A stretch of 64,000 nucleotides of DNA from Lineus longissimus. Its lineage: Eukaryota; Nemertea; Pilidiophora; Heteronemertea; Lineidae. The notes under the pieces are model-generated. The model worked only from the letters and a program-made list of their open reading frames with translations. It had not been told where the DNA came from and did not search any database. Positions 1-16,500 of this stretch are shown one piece after another. Position 1 is the stretch's first letter. Each line of letters starts with the position of its first letter. Both the position numbers and the translations under genes were made by a program. The stretch spans positions 1,924,501-1,988,500 of the forward strand of contig NC_088311.1 of assembly GCF_910592395.1 (NCBI RefSeq), in the 5' to 3' direction.

Positions 1-3000
1 TAACTCATTTTGTTTACTGACATTCAAAGCAATCAGTTAAGTATTTTGTACATACTCATTTATGAGGGTCCGATGGAAAATGTTTATAGGGGTCTCCACA
101 TACAGTGAATATTTTTCAATACAGGTACTCCATTGACCATCCCTAAAGTAATAGGGACACCGTGTCAGACACCCTTTTGAACTTTCATCATGTGATTATG
201 CTAATGTACCTGAATTATTATTTACAAATTTACAATTGAACCATGATGAATGGATCTCAATCTAAATTTCAAACATAATGAGATTCAATGAGGTTAATGC
301 GGCATAGAATAATAAATAAAATATGAAATAAGTCATACAATGTTGAAAGTCAGCATACTTCATCAGCCAGCATGTCAAGCTGCATTGCACAACATGTGGT
401 GGGTTTACGCATGGCTAGGACACATATATACTTCTGTGACACTCCCTGATCGTCAAGAATAAATGAAATGGTGGGCCATACTCCACATCATCAGCAAGAC
501 GGGAACACAAAATGAAAGTGGCTGACTTAAACCATGTATGACAACAAACCTTAGTTTCTTACATTATACAGCAATCATGTCAACAATTCTGAATCTTCAC
601 TGAGTGATTACGAAAAACTAGGTCAATCAGTTCTGGTTGAAAGCATGGTCCTTCATCTGAAATTTTCACCTACTTCTCAAGGGCACCACACCCGATGACC
701 GAATTGTGACACTGGGACTACTGGTTTAAACCTGGACCTGTGAACCTGATTGGTGTGAACTGTGATTGCGCTGACTGATATCAATTGATTGGACAGAGCC
801 TCGTCGAAGATGCACTAACAAGCTTCTCTCTTAGTGATACCTCACGGGAATGGATTAAAACTAACACAACAGTCCCCATGACAACTGATGACTAGCACAT
901 GGACATTCTACAAACAATGAAACATTGAGCAATCTGACAACACTGGAAAGCAGTGTTTCTTGCCCCCAACCAGGACCAAATAAGGTACATGTCATTCCAA
1001 TGTTCTTGGTCTGGATTGGGGATCAAAACACTTTACAGCATGAAACTGAACTTGTACAATTAATTTTGACAAAACAACTTGGCCTTTCGAGAACTTTTCC
1101 CAATTTTTGTCAAATAATACTTTAAAATTATCATTGGGAAATAGTAAACATACATTTCCATTTCAATATACTGTAATGACATGGATGAGAGGATGAGAAT
1201 GAATGCAGTCTACAATTCATGACTACGTAATGTGTCAGAATAAGTAACACCATTTTACAAAATAGGGCTGTTAAAACAGCCAGATGCTCTTTTCATCACA
1301 AGGCATCTGGTAGTTTTTCCAACTAATTTTTTGAATATGCATTTTTAGTAACTATTGTATTATTTATAGCGAAAAACTGCCAAGTTGGCCTACAAAAATG
1401 TGTAATTTTCAAATAAAAATTTATCAAATACAGTGGTATAAAGATTATTGATTGCAAATAAATGCATCTCGTGATAATCCAAGAGTTTTGATTGCTTTAT
1501 AATGGTAATTGGTGAAGCTGACACAGCACCTGACAGTAAACCTTGGCAATCACCTACTGGGCATACTGCCAAGGCACAGATAGGCCGGAGTACTCTAGGC
1601 AATTCTCCATAACTCATATGACTTGCAGTCACATGTTTCAAACTATTACTTCCAACCACATTTAGTCATTTCGACTGACAAATGGCCAAAGTTCGACTTT
1701 GACCATGATGCTTTTTTTACTAAAATACTGAAAAGGTTTAGATCAGAGAGTGCCTTTCCTGAAAAGTTCACAATACACAAGCTTACACACTGGTATTCAG
1801 TCGAGAATTGAGCAAGGGTATTTACAGGTGGAGGTTCTCTCTTCCAGAAAAAGGTTTTTCTGAACACTTTAACGTAAGATGGAATGTCATTTTAAACATG
1901 CAGACAGAATGTTGCTTCTTAAGGAAATAATCGTAGCATAAGTTGTCAAAGAAATAACTGTTTTACAGTTGAATGTTTCCTTTGATGCTGGTGATCCACC
2001 AGCTCTCCATCTCCCTTATATCACCTTCCCTCATCCTATAGAGCCTCAACCCATCAAAGTCCCCAACAGGTTTCTCTGCCATCATGACGTCACGTCACAT
2101 CATTTATTCCCATCACATTCAGTTGATCACCCCCATAAATATTATGTTTTTAGTCTATTTACATCAACATCGTCAGGAAGGAAAAAACATACCCTTATTT
2201 CTGAGGTAGTTCACACATTGCCCTTGCAACCAAACTAGGCCTAATAGCCTATATTACATCAAACATACAATAATACATATATGTACCACAGATGCCAAAT
2301 AATTTATAATAATGTTCTTCTGAACTCATGCAAAGACCTTTTACAAGCCAGTTCTTGGTGCATCACGGGCCGAACTGTATAAACATCATACCTGTTGGCA
2401 GCCTTTGTATCCTGGTGCCAAGATTAACCCTCAATTCTGAAGTTGAAGTCAAAAACAAATGGAATTCAATGCTTTTTGAAAAACAAAACTACCAACAATC
2501 ACTTTTAAGGATCAATTCAAAATATTTGGCAGTGTGGTAATATATCGCCACACCATCGAGACTCTAAGTGCCATGATATGTTTCTGATGGCTGATGCAAT
2601 ATCTTTAGATCTCATGTGCCGTCCAAGATGGGTTTAGATAACGGACTTGTTTTGTCTCTTGTCTAAAACGATAACATAGTTTCGTCATCTTGCAGACGTG
2701 GCATTCACACTGTTCAAAGCGAAAATGGAACAAGTGCTTTACGTCTGGGAAGTACAGCAAGGAAGTTTCAATGTGGTCATTATTTTGACCCAAGGAGTGG
2801 TGTGATCAACATTGGACTGAAGCCATCTTGGGACACATCCAAACAAGACTAATAATATGCTGACCTAAAATAACATTTGACAAGAAAACCAGGTCGTCAA
2901 TGAACAAAAGGATTTTAACAGAACTAGGTTAAGATTACCATGAAGAGGTAAACAATGTAGGCGAGACAATAGCCAGGGGATTACAACAGTAAACAAAGCT

Positions 3001-4465
3001 CCAGATGGAAAATCTTGCTGTACAAACAACCTTGTACTTGGTCAGAAACTTCCATCATGTTTGGTTTTTCATAGTTTTTCATCCATCCAAATTATTCTAA
3101 TTAAATCAAGTTGAAATGGATTTTGCTCTTTAGATCATAATTATCAACCATAACTGAATCAGCTGTACCTTAAACCTAGTATTAGGCCAAAGTTTTCAAA
3201 TGTCGAGATCCATTTGATAACAAACAACATACCGGACATGTTATTCAGCCAAGGGTATGTCAAAATGTGTTGGCCTTTGCTCTTTGCTCAGTTGGCTAGA
3301 AATCATTTTTCAATGGAGACTAATATCAATAGTCAGCACATCAAGGCATCAATAAATCATAACAGCACATTTTCAATCGGAGGACAAAAAACGAAACAGA
3401 AAATAACTGAAGTGTTGAGATCACTGACTCAAAATAGAATAAAAAGAATGTTTTATGAAGGAATTTCAATGATGACAATGAGATCTAGAATTGAAACTGA
3501 AAGCCTCTATAGAGTTTCAGATATGAGGTACATGATGTTCAATGATTCCAGGAAATTTACCCCAAACAGAAATGTTAAACCAACCTATTCAATTTGCTAT
3601 CAATTTGCATCAAATCAAGGAAGTCACATGACATGTGGATAGGACAACTGAATAGGACACCAAATAAATCCATTTGATTATGAATAGAATATGGCAAAGG
3701 GCCTAAGCCCATTTATGTCTTAATTGTGAAGTAATATCAACAATGTCTCATGGTACATGAAGAAACAATGAATTGGAACAGAGGTAGATACTTGTACTTT
3801 ACCGTAGATACTTCCACTTCTATTTGATCCCATACTGTAAACCAGGTAGGGTTCACAACCATTTCGGAAGGCAAACACAATCATGAATCTTGACGAAATA
3901 ACAAAAATGCACTATCCACTCAATGCTGGTAGCTAAACACGGAGTTCAGTATACGCCAAATGAAAATGCATAAACTTTTGGCTTCACGAACATTACCTGG
4001 TTTAGAGTATCCAACGCATGATCATTGCACCATCAAAACACTGAAAGTCAATTTTTCAAAATATTTTGTAGAACAATTTTTGACAACCACGTCTTATTTC
4101 AACACAAGCTGTGCACTTGATGTAACCAGATGAAGACCCTAGCAGCCCCACCTCGTAGAGGAATGAAATGTTTTGTAATGATGATGATGGTCCTTATCTT
4201 TGGAAGATGCCTGGAATCATCCATTCCTAGACAATATGAAAACTGGAAGCGGTGATTTCCTCTCAATATGAGAAGACATTGCATTGCACACCCTTACAAC
4301 TTGAGGTTTGTTATTTGAAAAGAGGTTTGAAAAGAGGTTGGACCAGGGAAGTAAAAGTCTCATAAACCCTTCCATGTCTCTCTTAAAAGCCTCATCACAG
4401 GAATGTTATGCTGCAAGCAAACAGGTGTTTTGTGAAACTGAGAATGAAAGTCCACTACCTTTCAG
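1..4465. other. No recognised gene; possibly MNK 3' UTR plus intergenic DNA
   Basis: Several short open frames occur on both strands, the longest being 142 codons at 3214-3642 (+). None shows a domain, a sensible amino-acid composition or flanking splice signals that join to another exon. The stretch is AT-rich and free of obvious tandem or inverted repeats. The MNK gene ends at 4466 on the minus strand, so the right-hand part probably holds its 3' untranslated region, but no single reversed AATAAA stands out as its end. Nothing more can be supported. Confidence 0.4.
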
Positions 4466-7643
<3,178 letters not shown>

Positions 7644-8068
7644 CACAGGGCTAGAAGCTATGACGTGAGATCTCATCTTGAGTGATTAGCAGACGCCGCA
7701 CTACTGACTGACTGAATTAAGAGAACTGATCAGGAACCGAGTATCAACAGACAATGGGATTCCCCCATCAGAGGAATTCCAAGTTCTCAGTTTTAGATCG
7801 GGCCTACAACAAAAGTCCACTGGACACATGACATGTATTTTCTGGAACATTCAAGCTTTCACAATGTGCTTGAGCTTGTTTTTATTATGAAAGTGAAAGT
7901 AAATAAAAGATTGGCTGATGAAATATGTCTGTGCTGGTTGAAATTATTATCCGTGTATTTCTTAATCTCACGTTATACAATACATTCAGATTTTTACAAT
8001 TTTATACACAATTGGTTTCGTCTATTTTAAGATACTAATAAGTAGTTGTTATAAGTTATATAACAGTA

Positions 8069-8246
8069 CAGTGGAACCTCCCTTAGCGGACACCACTCTA
8101 TTAAGGACAACCTCTCTATTAAGGACACTTCTTTTGGTCCCAAATTGGTTGTATTAATTCAATTTGACCTCTCTAATCAGGACACCTCTCTATTAAGGAC
8201 AGCAATTGTCAGTCCCACGGGTGTCCTTAATAGAGAGGTTCTACTG
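8069..8246. mobile_element. 178-bp MITE with TA target duplication, Tc1/mariner-pogo type
   Basis: The element starts CAGTGGAACCTC and ends with the complement of CAGTAGAACCTC, so the terminal inverted repeats match at 11 of 12 positions. It is flanked by TA on both sides (8067-8068 and 8247-8248), the target duplication of Tc1/mariner transposases. CAGT starts of this kind are typical of pogo/Tigger elements. Inside, a phrase like CTCTCTATTAAGGACA recurs in direct and inverted orientation, so most of the element is made of degenerate copies of its own ends. There is no coding capacity. It lies in the MNK intron between the two alternative first exons. Confidence 0.8.
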
Positions 8247-9358
8247 TATTTGGAAGAAGACCAAGTGACTTTTCACTTGTGAAGCAAAGCTTAGATTCTT
8301 TCACTTGACTAGCAATTAGTTCTAAATTTCTCTGATTCCACTTGCAACGTGGACATGTTTGAACTGAAGTCACAATCATTATAAACATCTGGAGAGAGGC
8401 GTAGAAGCGGTTGTATGGTGATTCCTGTAGAAACATGAGTGAATCGAAATATCAATGCCATTTTCAGCACTGACAGTTCAACTCAAAGGTTCAAGTGGAC
8501 CTAAGTTTCTTCATTAGTACCGATAGGCCTACATGCTTATAAATGCTTAAATATTTTAGATCTGTGGGCAACGCGTCAAAGTGAAATGTGCAAAACGTAA
8601 TCCATGAATGTAATCGATCACATGTGGTAATGACAGTGACACACCTCCACCTACACATCGTGTGGCAAACTAGAGGCCTTAAGAACTGGGCACTCAGCTG
8701 ATAGTGAAGTGACAGAGTTTAATCCGGAGCGCTGATATCAAGTTGTAGGTGGGGCAACAATAAGATGATCAAGCTTTGATGGACACTCTATCTGCAATTG
8801 AGAAGTAGGCTCGGGACATATCATAGCCAAAAATGTGGCAAAACCGCCAAAATGAGAAACCAACTCACCAGAGGCATAAAACTAAGCTGCAGATCTCCTC
8901 TCATTATACAATCTTTGTAATAAAGCTGTCTCGACTTGTTTCTTTATACTCTAACTTTGAGTCCGTCAAACCAATAATTATTGGCTACACACTTGGGCTT
9001 TGACTGCTATATCAAATCTGCATCACGTTCTGACCGTGCTGTGTCGTCGTCAGTGTGTGTCCAGATGTGACTAGCCTTCCAGCTCGCGGATTCCCTACTG
9101 CCAACATCACACTTGGGACAAATCATTTTATCAAATTTCCAGCTGTGGTGACAGACCTGCTGATGATTTGGCATTGCTGATGCAATTAACAATGCCTTTG
9201 ATCAGCTGATCAGTGCTGATGTGGTATTAAAGATGTTATAAATAGCCACATAGGCAGTGATGAGTCATCACTCATGGCAAGATAGCACAATATGGTGAAT
9301 AGTGGGATACAATGTATGTTTCAATGCAGAAATATCCTAATTGCGGCTTTAAACTTAC

Positions 9359-9400
9359 CCAAATCCCAGACATTTCGTCTTCTTCAACAAAGTCAGTCAT
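9359..9400 (-). CDS. MKNK: Alternative first coding exon of MNK
   Basis: Read on the minus strand this holds ATG and 14 codons, MTDFVEEDEMSGIW, followed at once by the donor gtaagttt. It ends in phase 0, exactly as the MVNSQ exon does, and so joins in frame to the exon at 6901-7120 (FGSDDHFK), giving a 502-residue form. The resulting N-terminus is acidic, unlike the MVNSQ form. Upstream codons are not open for long, so the ATG is a likely true start. This is inferred from splice signals and frame only; transcript data would settle whether both first exons are used. Confidence 0.6.
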
Positions 9401-10402
9401 GGTTGCAGGCTGTTAGTGTTATAGATTCTGTAAGAGCCTGTAAATAAGTGCAGTGTGCACCAGAATGAGTGAACAACTTCCTGGATTGAAAAACGAACAC
9501 AACATGAACATCAAGTTGATCACCACGACTTTGGAGAAGAGAAGGAAGTATGATAACTCCTCGACTGCTCTGCAGCTTGCACAATCACATCACCAACAAA
9601 AGTCAAGAGGGACTCCCGGCTCTAGCACATCTTTCAGTGTCTTGTCTCCTTTCAAAGCAGTTCTCTTGCGAGAGAACGCTTCTTTCTTCCTTGCCCTGCT
9701 CCCAACAATGTCAATGCAATTCTCAGTAAAACCTTGCTTCGCAGTATGATGACATCACTCCCCGACGTATATGTAAACATTTATCTGGGGTGCAGGTGCG
9801 TCATTTCGAAAATGTACAGGTCATCCGTGTACTTCCTGAAAAGTAAACCCCTGGAGGCGAGAGCGCAAAATCGCTTGCACTTATTCGGGAACGTTCGGCA
9901 ATAATCGGATTTTTGGTTAGACGTGGCGACATCTATGCTAACATTGAGGAACTGCTCGATGTACAATTTGCCATGAAATGAAAGTTTACATCATCATGAC
10001 TGGCCTATTTCATACTTGAAACCACCAGGAGCTTGGAAATGGAATGGAAACATAGAACGATAACCTAAATATATTCCGTCTTTAATTAAAAGGTACTGGT
10101 CGACAAAAGGAGAAAACTATATTCTTCTATGATGCTGGAGCATTTTGCTTTGCTTTTGCGTGCATTGTGTAGGCCTACAGTGTTGAGTGTAGTGTTGTGT
10201 GACTGGCACTGTACATGTACTGACTACTGAATGTAGTGATGTACGTTAGGCTACGTACATTTGACTGTAGACTGTGTCTTCACCACCCTTTCACTTTGTA
10301 TGCATTGTCACTTATTATAATGTATTGCAATGTGTGCTGTATATACAGGCCAGCTTTAAAACATCTGTTATCCCTTCTTTTTTCAGAAATTGAGTCGGGA
10401 CG
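9401..10402. promoter_or_regulatory. Intergenic/5' region between MNK and TOPORS (head to head)
   Basis: About 1.0 kb separates the distal MNK start codon (minus strand) from the TOPORS start codon (plus strand). A polypyrimidine tract and acceptor ending at 10386 lie just before the TOPORS start exon, so TOPORS has an upstream untranslated exon here whose position I cannot fix. No clear TATA box lies at a useful distance from either gene. The region should contain both promoters. Short open frames here (for example 9453-9749) show no features of protein-coding sequence. Confidence 0.45.
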
Positions 10403-13400
10403 ATGCCTGATCAAAAAAGAACCAGAAAACGACTGCGTGTGACCCTTCCTCCAAGGAACACCCAAGAAGCTGCTTCCTCCAGCACTAGCACAAAAGAGAA
10501 GGCCGATGCAGCAGATTCAGCAGCTACATGTACAGGGACTTCTGATGCACCTGAGAGAGCTGCCACAAACTGTACCAGCCCAGCAAAAGAGAAAAGTCCA
10601 CAGTCGGACCGCTCGGGGGCAAGTAGCCCTGAGCAGAACTGTGCAATATGCCTGGGAAAACTGGAAAACAAGTCTTTCACCGATAGTTGCTTGCACATGT
10701 TTTGTTTTGTTTGTCTTCTGGAGTGGTCTAAAGTGAAACCTGTCTGCCCTCTTTGCCAGCAACAGTTCAAGCGCATCATTCATAATGTACGTTCTATTGA
10801 AGACTTTGAAGAATATGAAATTCCACTGGAGCAACCAACTTGGGAAAATCCTGGGGGAGCCAGGTTTAGATATCGTACAACACAGACTCACAACAGACTG
10901 TTCCAAAGATTTGAAAGAAACTTTGCTAATATGCTACGTCCTGTGCCAGCAACTTCTGTTACAACACGTTCCCAGTGGAGGTTTCGGAGACAAAATGCAA
11001 CTGCAGATTTCCGTCGAAGAGTCTACCAGAACCATATGTGGGTGCAGCCCCATACAACTGGAAGGTATGTATTCTTACTTTCAATAAAATTCATTATTAC
11101 TTTGATGTTGAAAAGTATCCTCGATATGGACCAGGAAAGAACTTTGATATACATGTAAGGAATATTCCTCTATCTTACAGTCTAGGTGCAAACGTTGTTG
11201 TACAGGGAATTATACATAGTATGCGCTTGTGCCTTTTCTGCTGTTAAAACCCACTGTAGTGTTTAACCTCGTCAAAATGGCAACTGAGAACAGTGGATAA
11301 CAGGTTACTTGTTGTATTTGTGGCCAAAACCTGTATGTCTCTTTAAAAATTCTTTTTTTTCCATTACAGGGTGCGATCTACCTCAGCAGAGTTCTACACC
11401 CAGAATCCAGCTACTACCCATCGTTTGATTCCATGGTTGAACCGAGAGCTCCTGGCTTTGCTGAACAACCAAGAACAGGTTCACTTTCTCCTTGAACTAA
11501 TCATTGACCTCACCAAACGGTTTGATATTCAGAGTCAGGATTTCCTAACGCACATTCAGCCTTACATCGGTGACAGAACTGAACATTTTATTCATGAATT
11601 CTACCAATTTGCATGCTCTCCCCATGACATGGTGATGTATGATGAAGAGGCGACCTACAATCAGCCTGAAATTGTCGATGACAACTCAAGTGATAGTGAC
11701 GATAGCGATGTGATGGTTATCTCACAAACAGACATCTTGCCGAATGTGTCTACTCTACATAATTATGCAGTGCCCTCTGGTGGTGGACATCAGAGGCATG
11801 TCAATCAAGGAAGGCGTGAGCCACCAGCAGAAAGACGGGGTGGTGGGGACTTTCCAGACATTACACCATTACTCTTACAGGACGTCCATAACTTCCTTTC
11901 CATGGCTGATTCGGTCACTGGTGGCACTGGTAGAGGTAACCGTCGCTATGGATTGGGCGATGAACCAGGCACGGCTCATTCTGGATGGGAATCGCCGACA
12001 CCAGGCACATCATGGTTGGCACCGAGTCAACCAGATTTTTCTCTGCTCATGAGTGACGTGCCTTTAGATTTTACTATGTCAAGAAATAATAGTACTGCAG
12101 AGACTGCTGATAATGTTCCAACTCAAGAGTCTGATGGAAATGATAGTGATCTTGAGATTATTGGGTATGAAAAACCTAAAGCTGAACGTACACCGCCTAC
12201 CCCTATTCTCATATCATCTGATTCAGATGAAAGCATTGATGTTGTGGCAACACACCAGAAAAAGAAGAAACACAAGAAATCTTCCCGTCATGATCGTCAT
12301 GGCAAACGTGAAGGTGACAGGAGAAGGTCAAGGTCAGGGAGTCGTCGGAGGCACCGGTCAAGGTCGCGTCATTCAAGAGAGGAATCGCGGAGGAGGTCAA
12401 GGTCACGGTCACAACATCGGCCAAGTCTATGGCAGGGACGAGAGAGTTCTCGTGAACAGAATGAGAACAGACATGAGAGATTACAGTCTTTGGTCAGACC
12501 AGTTGGTATTGCCTTGGACATTCACAGAAAATCATCGGTAACTGGTAAGCGTGGCCACTATCATTGGGAGTTTTCAAGCCCTGGTGACCCAAGGAATCCT
12601 GAAATGTACTCTACACATAGGTTTCACGGTCGCAGACAAGATGGTCGTCACTCAAGTTCTGAGACTTCCACCACTGAAAGGCCTGTAGAGGGCACCCGAG
12701 GTCATCGCACTAATCCTCACTCATGGATTCGTTCTCATTCGAGCCCTCATTCTCACTCTAGCAATCATTCTCACTCGAGTCAAAAACTTTCCCATAGAAG
12801 GTCAATTAGTGCAAGTCGTGGAGGAAGTGTTGAAGTAATTGAAAAAAGCTCAAGGAAAAGAAGTCATAAAAAACATAAGAAAAACAAAAAACATAAGAAA
12901 CACAAACGAGCAAGGCGTTTGGATGATTCCGATGGGTTTGAGATAGTCGGTGAACCTAACAAGCTTGGAGAGTTGAAATCTGTTAATCAAAATGAGGAAC
13001 ACAGTGCTGATGCAAGTTCTAGCTCTGGGGCAAAATGCAAGAAACACCCTACAGGTCATAAAAGTACAAAAAAATCATCTGCTGGGATCACAAGTCAGAT
13101 TGGTGCTTATGTTGATGTGAGAAGTGAAGAAAGTCAAAAGAATCATGAGGGTGCTTCTAAAACAACTTCAAAACCATGCGTTACAGCTCCTAGAACAGGT
13201 CCTGAATCTGTTGTGCTTGATTTGAATTGTGGGGGTTCTGGTGTTCAACATGCAACCCATTCAGCAAGTGGGGATGTTCCAGTTCATCAGAGTTCTAATG
13301 ATCATCCGCTTTTCCCAATAATGAACTCTTCACAAAACAGTAGCCTTGGGGAAGGTGGTGGCAATGATCCTACAGGAAATGCACCAGATTTTGCCTCTCC

Positions 13401-16400
13401 ATGTCCAGTAAGACCCACAAGAACTATCATGTCTAAATGGGATAAACCTGAAAACTCAGATTCAACAACTTGTGATGAACCAGGCCCATATTCAGAAAAA
13501 GTAACTTCACCTCTTTCATGTTCCTTGGTTGACCATTGTTCTTCCTATGCTGATGTGAGCATGGAAAGTGAAAAGGGAAAGACTGCCAATGAAGATTGTG
13601 CTGAAAACTACCAAGAAATTGGTGTATCTTGTCAGGATTTAAATGCAGACCGTCTTCAAAGTGTTGTCACCTTTAAGCAGACGTGTATCAATCAGTTAAC
13701 TGAGAAGTTAGTAGGTGAGGAGAGCCTGTTTTTGAATGGGTGCTCTGTGGACAGTGGATGTGCAGACAAAGTTCTCAATACCACATTTGATAGTTCTGCA
13801 GTTATGAGCGGTTCCGAGAAAGCAGCTGTCGGATATGCTACAAATAGTGATATCTTGGATTCAGGATATTCAAGTGCTCGGGATAAATCACGTGTGCTCA
13901 CAAGTCTGACTCTAAAATTCAGAAATGGCGAGTGGCAAAATGAGAAACTGGGTGAAAAACAAAACAGTTTGGTAGATAACAGTGACAGGCTTAGTAAATG
14001 CCTTGAGAATCGTAGTTGTGCAACTGATCTATTCAATAACACATCTAGCTCAGATTTAAAGAATCCACCCGAGCCAAAATCATTGGACAGTGTGTCTTGG
14101 CAGATACGTGAAGCCGGTGCTACTTTTGGGAGCTTGAATGCAAATTTAAGCCAGACTGCTTCTGAAGGTTCTAGTAAATTAGAGTCAGAGAATAGTCTAA
14201 ATGTTCCAATGGAGACTAGCCAAGTTAGAATGCCTTCCAAATCGGTTGCAGATTCAGATTATCGTGGGGTTGCCCCAAGTACGAGTAAGGACTACCAAGA
14301 AAACAATTTTCAAGTGCAGAATGAAATAAGCGACATTTCTTCAGTTTGTTCTGACAATTCTAGCCAGGAAATTCCACAGAACAGTAGGAATCAAGCTTCA
14401 CTAGATCATGCAGGTTCTTCAGTGGTTGGTAACCATACAGGCCGCAGGTCTAGAAAGGACGTTCATAAGAGACATGAAGAGATGTTCTCTGAAGACTCAT
14501 ATTCTGATTCAGACACATATGATTCAGAAACATACTCGGGTTCCTCTTCAGGTGTTGAATGTACTTCTGTATCTGTTTCAACAAAAAAGAATGTCAGGTA
14601 TGACTCGAATGCCTTTACCGCAAGTAAGAAAACTTCAGTTACAGTAGACGAAGTGGTCACGATTGGTGACTCTGAGTCAGAGGTTGAATGTACTGGTTTT
14701 GTGCAACAACCTACACCACGAAGCACTACTGGTTCCACTGTTGATGTTGTTGGAATAAACTCTTCTGAATCTGACTCTGATGTCGAGATCATGAGTCATC
14801 ACATCAACTTCTCCAAGACAAATCATGTGGACAAGTCGTTTAACTTTAGTTCTGACTCTCAGTCTCGTGACTTGGATACCTCCAACCTTAGCATGAACAT
14901 GGATCACTTGCGGAGTCATGATCGAAATACGAGTGATATAAACGTTACAGATTTTAGTGCCAGTGAGCAAGGGCTTAGTCCATGGGAAAATGTCCAAGAG
15001 CCAATCATTGATGTGGAAATTGTCACTTCAGGAAACGAGACAGTTGATACGGATGCCACTGAAATTGATGTGGTTAATGCTAAGAATAGCAATGCTAAAA
15101 AAGCGAGATGTGAAACATCAATGTCGGATTCTGATTCAGATCAATTGGAAATAGTTGTTGATACTAGTCCATCTTTTAAGAAGAGCCTTGCATACATGGA
15201 TGACTCATTCTCTGCCATGATATCAAGCCCTGATCTTGAATTCGAATGCAGTACATCAAAACAAGGAGATGATAGTGAAACCGGGTTGGTCCTGTCTTCA
15301 AAATCTGATTCTTGGTTGATTTCAGGCCAGAATGATTACAACAAAGCTAATCATGCTACATGCAGTAGCTTTTTGGGTTGTTCAGATTCAGATGAATCGG
15401 TGTCGATTTCTGTAACCAGTGATAAGCATGACCTGGATCATGTCAGTAGTGTTGAGTCAGTCGAACAACTGGGTTGTAACAGTGAGATTGATATAAGCAC
15501 AACAGAAACAACTTGGAATGAAAGTCACACAAAGCACACTGACAGTTCGGGCTCACCAAAAGGGTCTCCGTGGATCTCCAAAACCAGTGTCGGTCATGCG
15601 GTAGTAGAGGATAATTTGGTTGGTCAGACATCGCAGGACTTTACACCAGTATCTGAAAAGCTTGATGTGGGATTAAAAGCGATAAGTACACTGCCACATT
15701 CCTTCTCCATTGACTTCCCAAGTGGGGTGAATGAGAAAGATTTGCCTGATGGAAGCACGAGTGAAGACCAGACAGTGGCATCTGATTCGAGTTTCAATTC
15801 TGATCAATTTGTTGAGGAGCTTTGTCTTGACATGAACTCCAGTTCAACTTCCTTGCATCCAGAGCCAAACAGTTTCAATTTCAGAAATTTACCAGAAATA
15901 GCCAAGGAAAGTCCCTTGACGGCGAATTCAGATTGTGTTACTACCATGAATACGAGCCAAGATCAGGATACTCTGCAAAATAATTCTGATGGTTCCTTGT
16001 CTTTAGTTTGTAGAGACAGTGAAATGACTGAAGATCGTTGTGATGAATTGCAGAATCAATCCGAGTCAAATCCGAGTGAAAACGCAAATGATACTGAGAC
16101 TGACCTTGGCTCTGAGTCATATAATGGAGACTCAACATCTGATTGCGTGGTGTCTGAGTTTCTCTTGCCAATCGGTGAGGCCGTCAGTGACTCTAATTCA
16201 TCAAGTGTATCTAGGTCAGATGTAGATGAGAACTGTGGGCATGGCAGTGAAATGGCTGAAAATAGTTGTAATGAATTGAAAGATCAGTCAAATCTGAACG
16301 AAAATGAAGACATATCAAGTTCTGAAAGTGACCTTGGTGCTGCGTCATGTGATGGGGACTCTCCATCTGACCATGCAGTGTCAGACTTTCTCATGCCAGT

Positions 16401-16428
16401 AAATGAGGATGTCAGTGACTCTTCATGA
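10403..16428 (+). CDS. TOPORS: TOPORS-like RING E3 ubiquitin/SUMO ligase
   Basis: Coding exons 10403-11064 and 11370-16428 join AG|G (Arg221), giving 1906 residues; human TOPORS has about 1045. TOPORS is a nuclear ligase that adds ubiquitin and SUMO to p53 and other proteins. Seen: a C3HC4 RING at Cys80-Cys118 with the TOPORS pattern CLHMFCFVCLLEWSK; then the family-specific second domain, including TEHFIHEFYQFACSPHDM across the second exon; an RS-rich basic region at about 517-572; a lysine/histidine-rich nuclear-type block near 710-735. At least seven acidic hydrophobic motifs of SUMO-interacting type follow (for example DVMVI, LEIIG, VEVIE, FEIVG, VEIMS, VEIVT, LEIVV). The last 900 residues are Ser/Asp-rich and look disordered. 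The start codon lies 16 bp after an acceptor, with an upstream 5' UTR exon implied. The C-terminus is discussed separately. Confidence 0.95.
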
Positions 16429-16500
16429 TTATCCGCACCAGATGTAGATGAGAACTTGGCCCATGACACGTCAAAGCATTCTTGGTCACTCAGTAAGTCA
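16021..16500 (+). repeat. Degenerate ~240-bp coding repeat at the TOPORS C-terminus, running past the stop codon
   Basis: Two coding copies of about 80 codons can be matched by eye: one from SEMTEDRCDELQNQS through DSTSDCVVSEFLLPIGEAV to VSDSN, the next from SEMAENSCNELKDQS through DSPSDHAVSDFLMPVNEDV to VSDSS. The segment GATGTAGATGAGAAC follows VSDSN in the first, and the same words recur at 16441-16455 just after the TGA stop (16426-16428), followed by an open frame to TAG at 16501-16503. The stop therefore interrupts a third, partial copy. Confidence 0.75.

Noticed and set aside
3214-3642. 142-codon open frame as a gene
   Set aside because: No domain, no splice context and composition like random AT-rich DNA; may lie in the MNK 3' UTR.
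9236-9243. TATAAATA as a TOPORS promoter
   Set aside because: It lies more than 1.1 kb from the TOPORS start and on the far side of an MNK exon; a chance match is likely.
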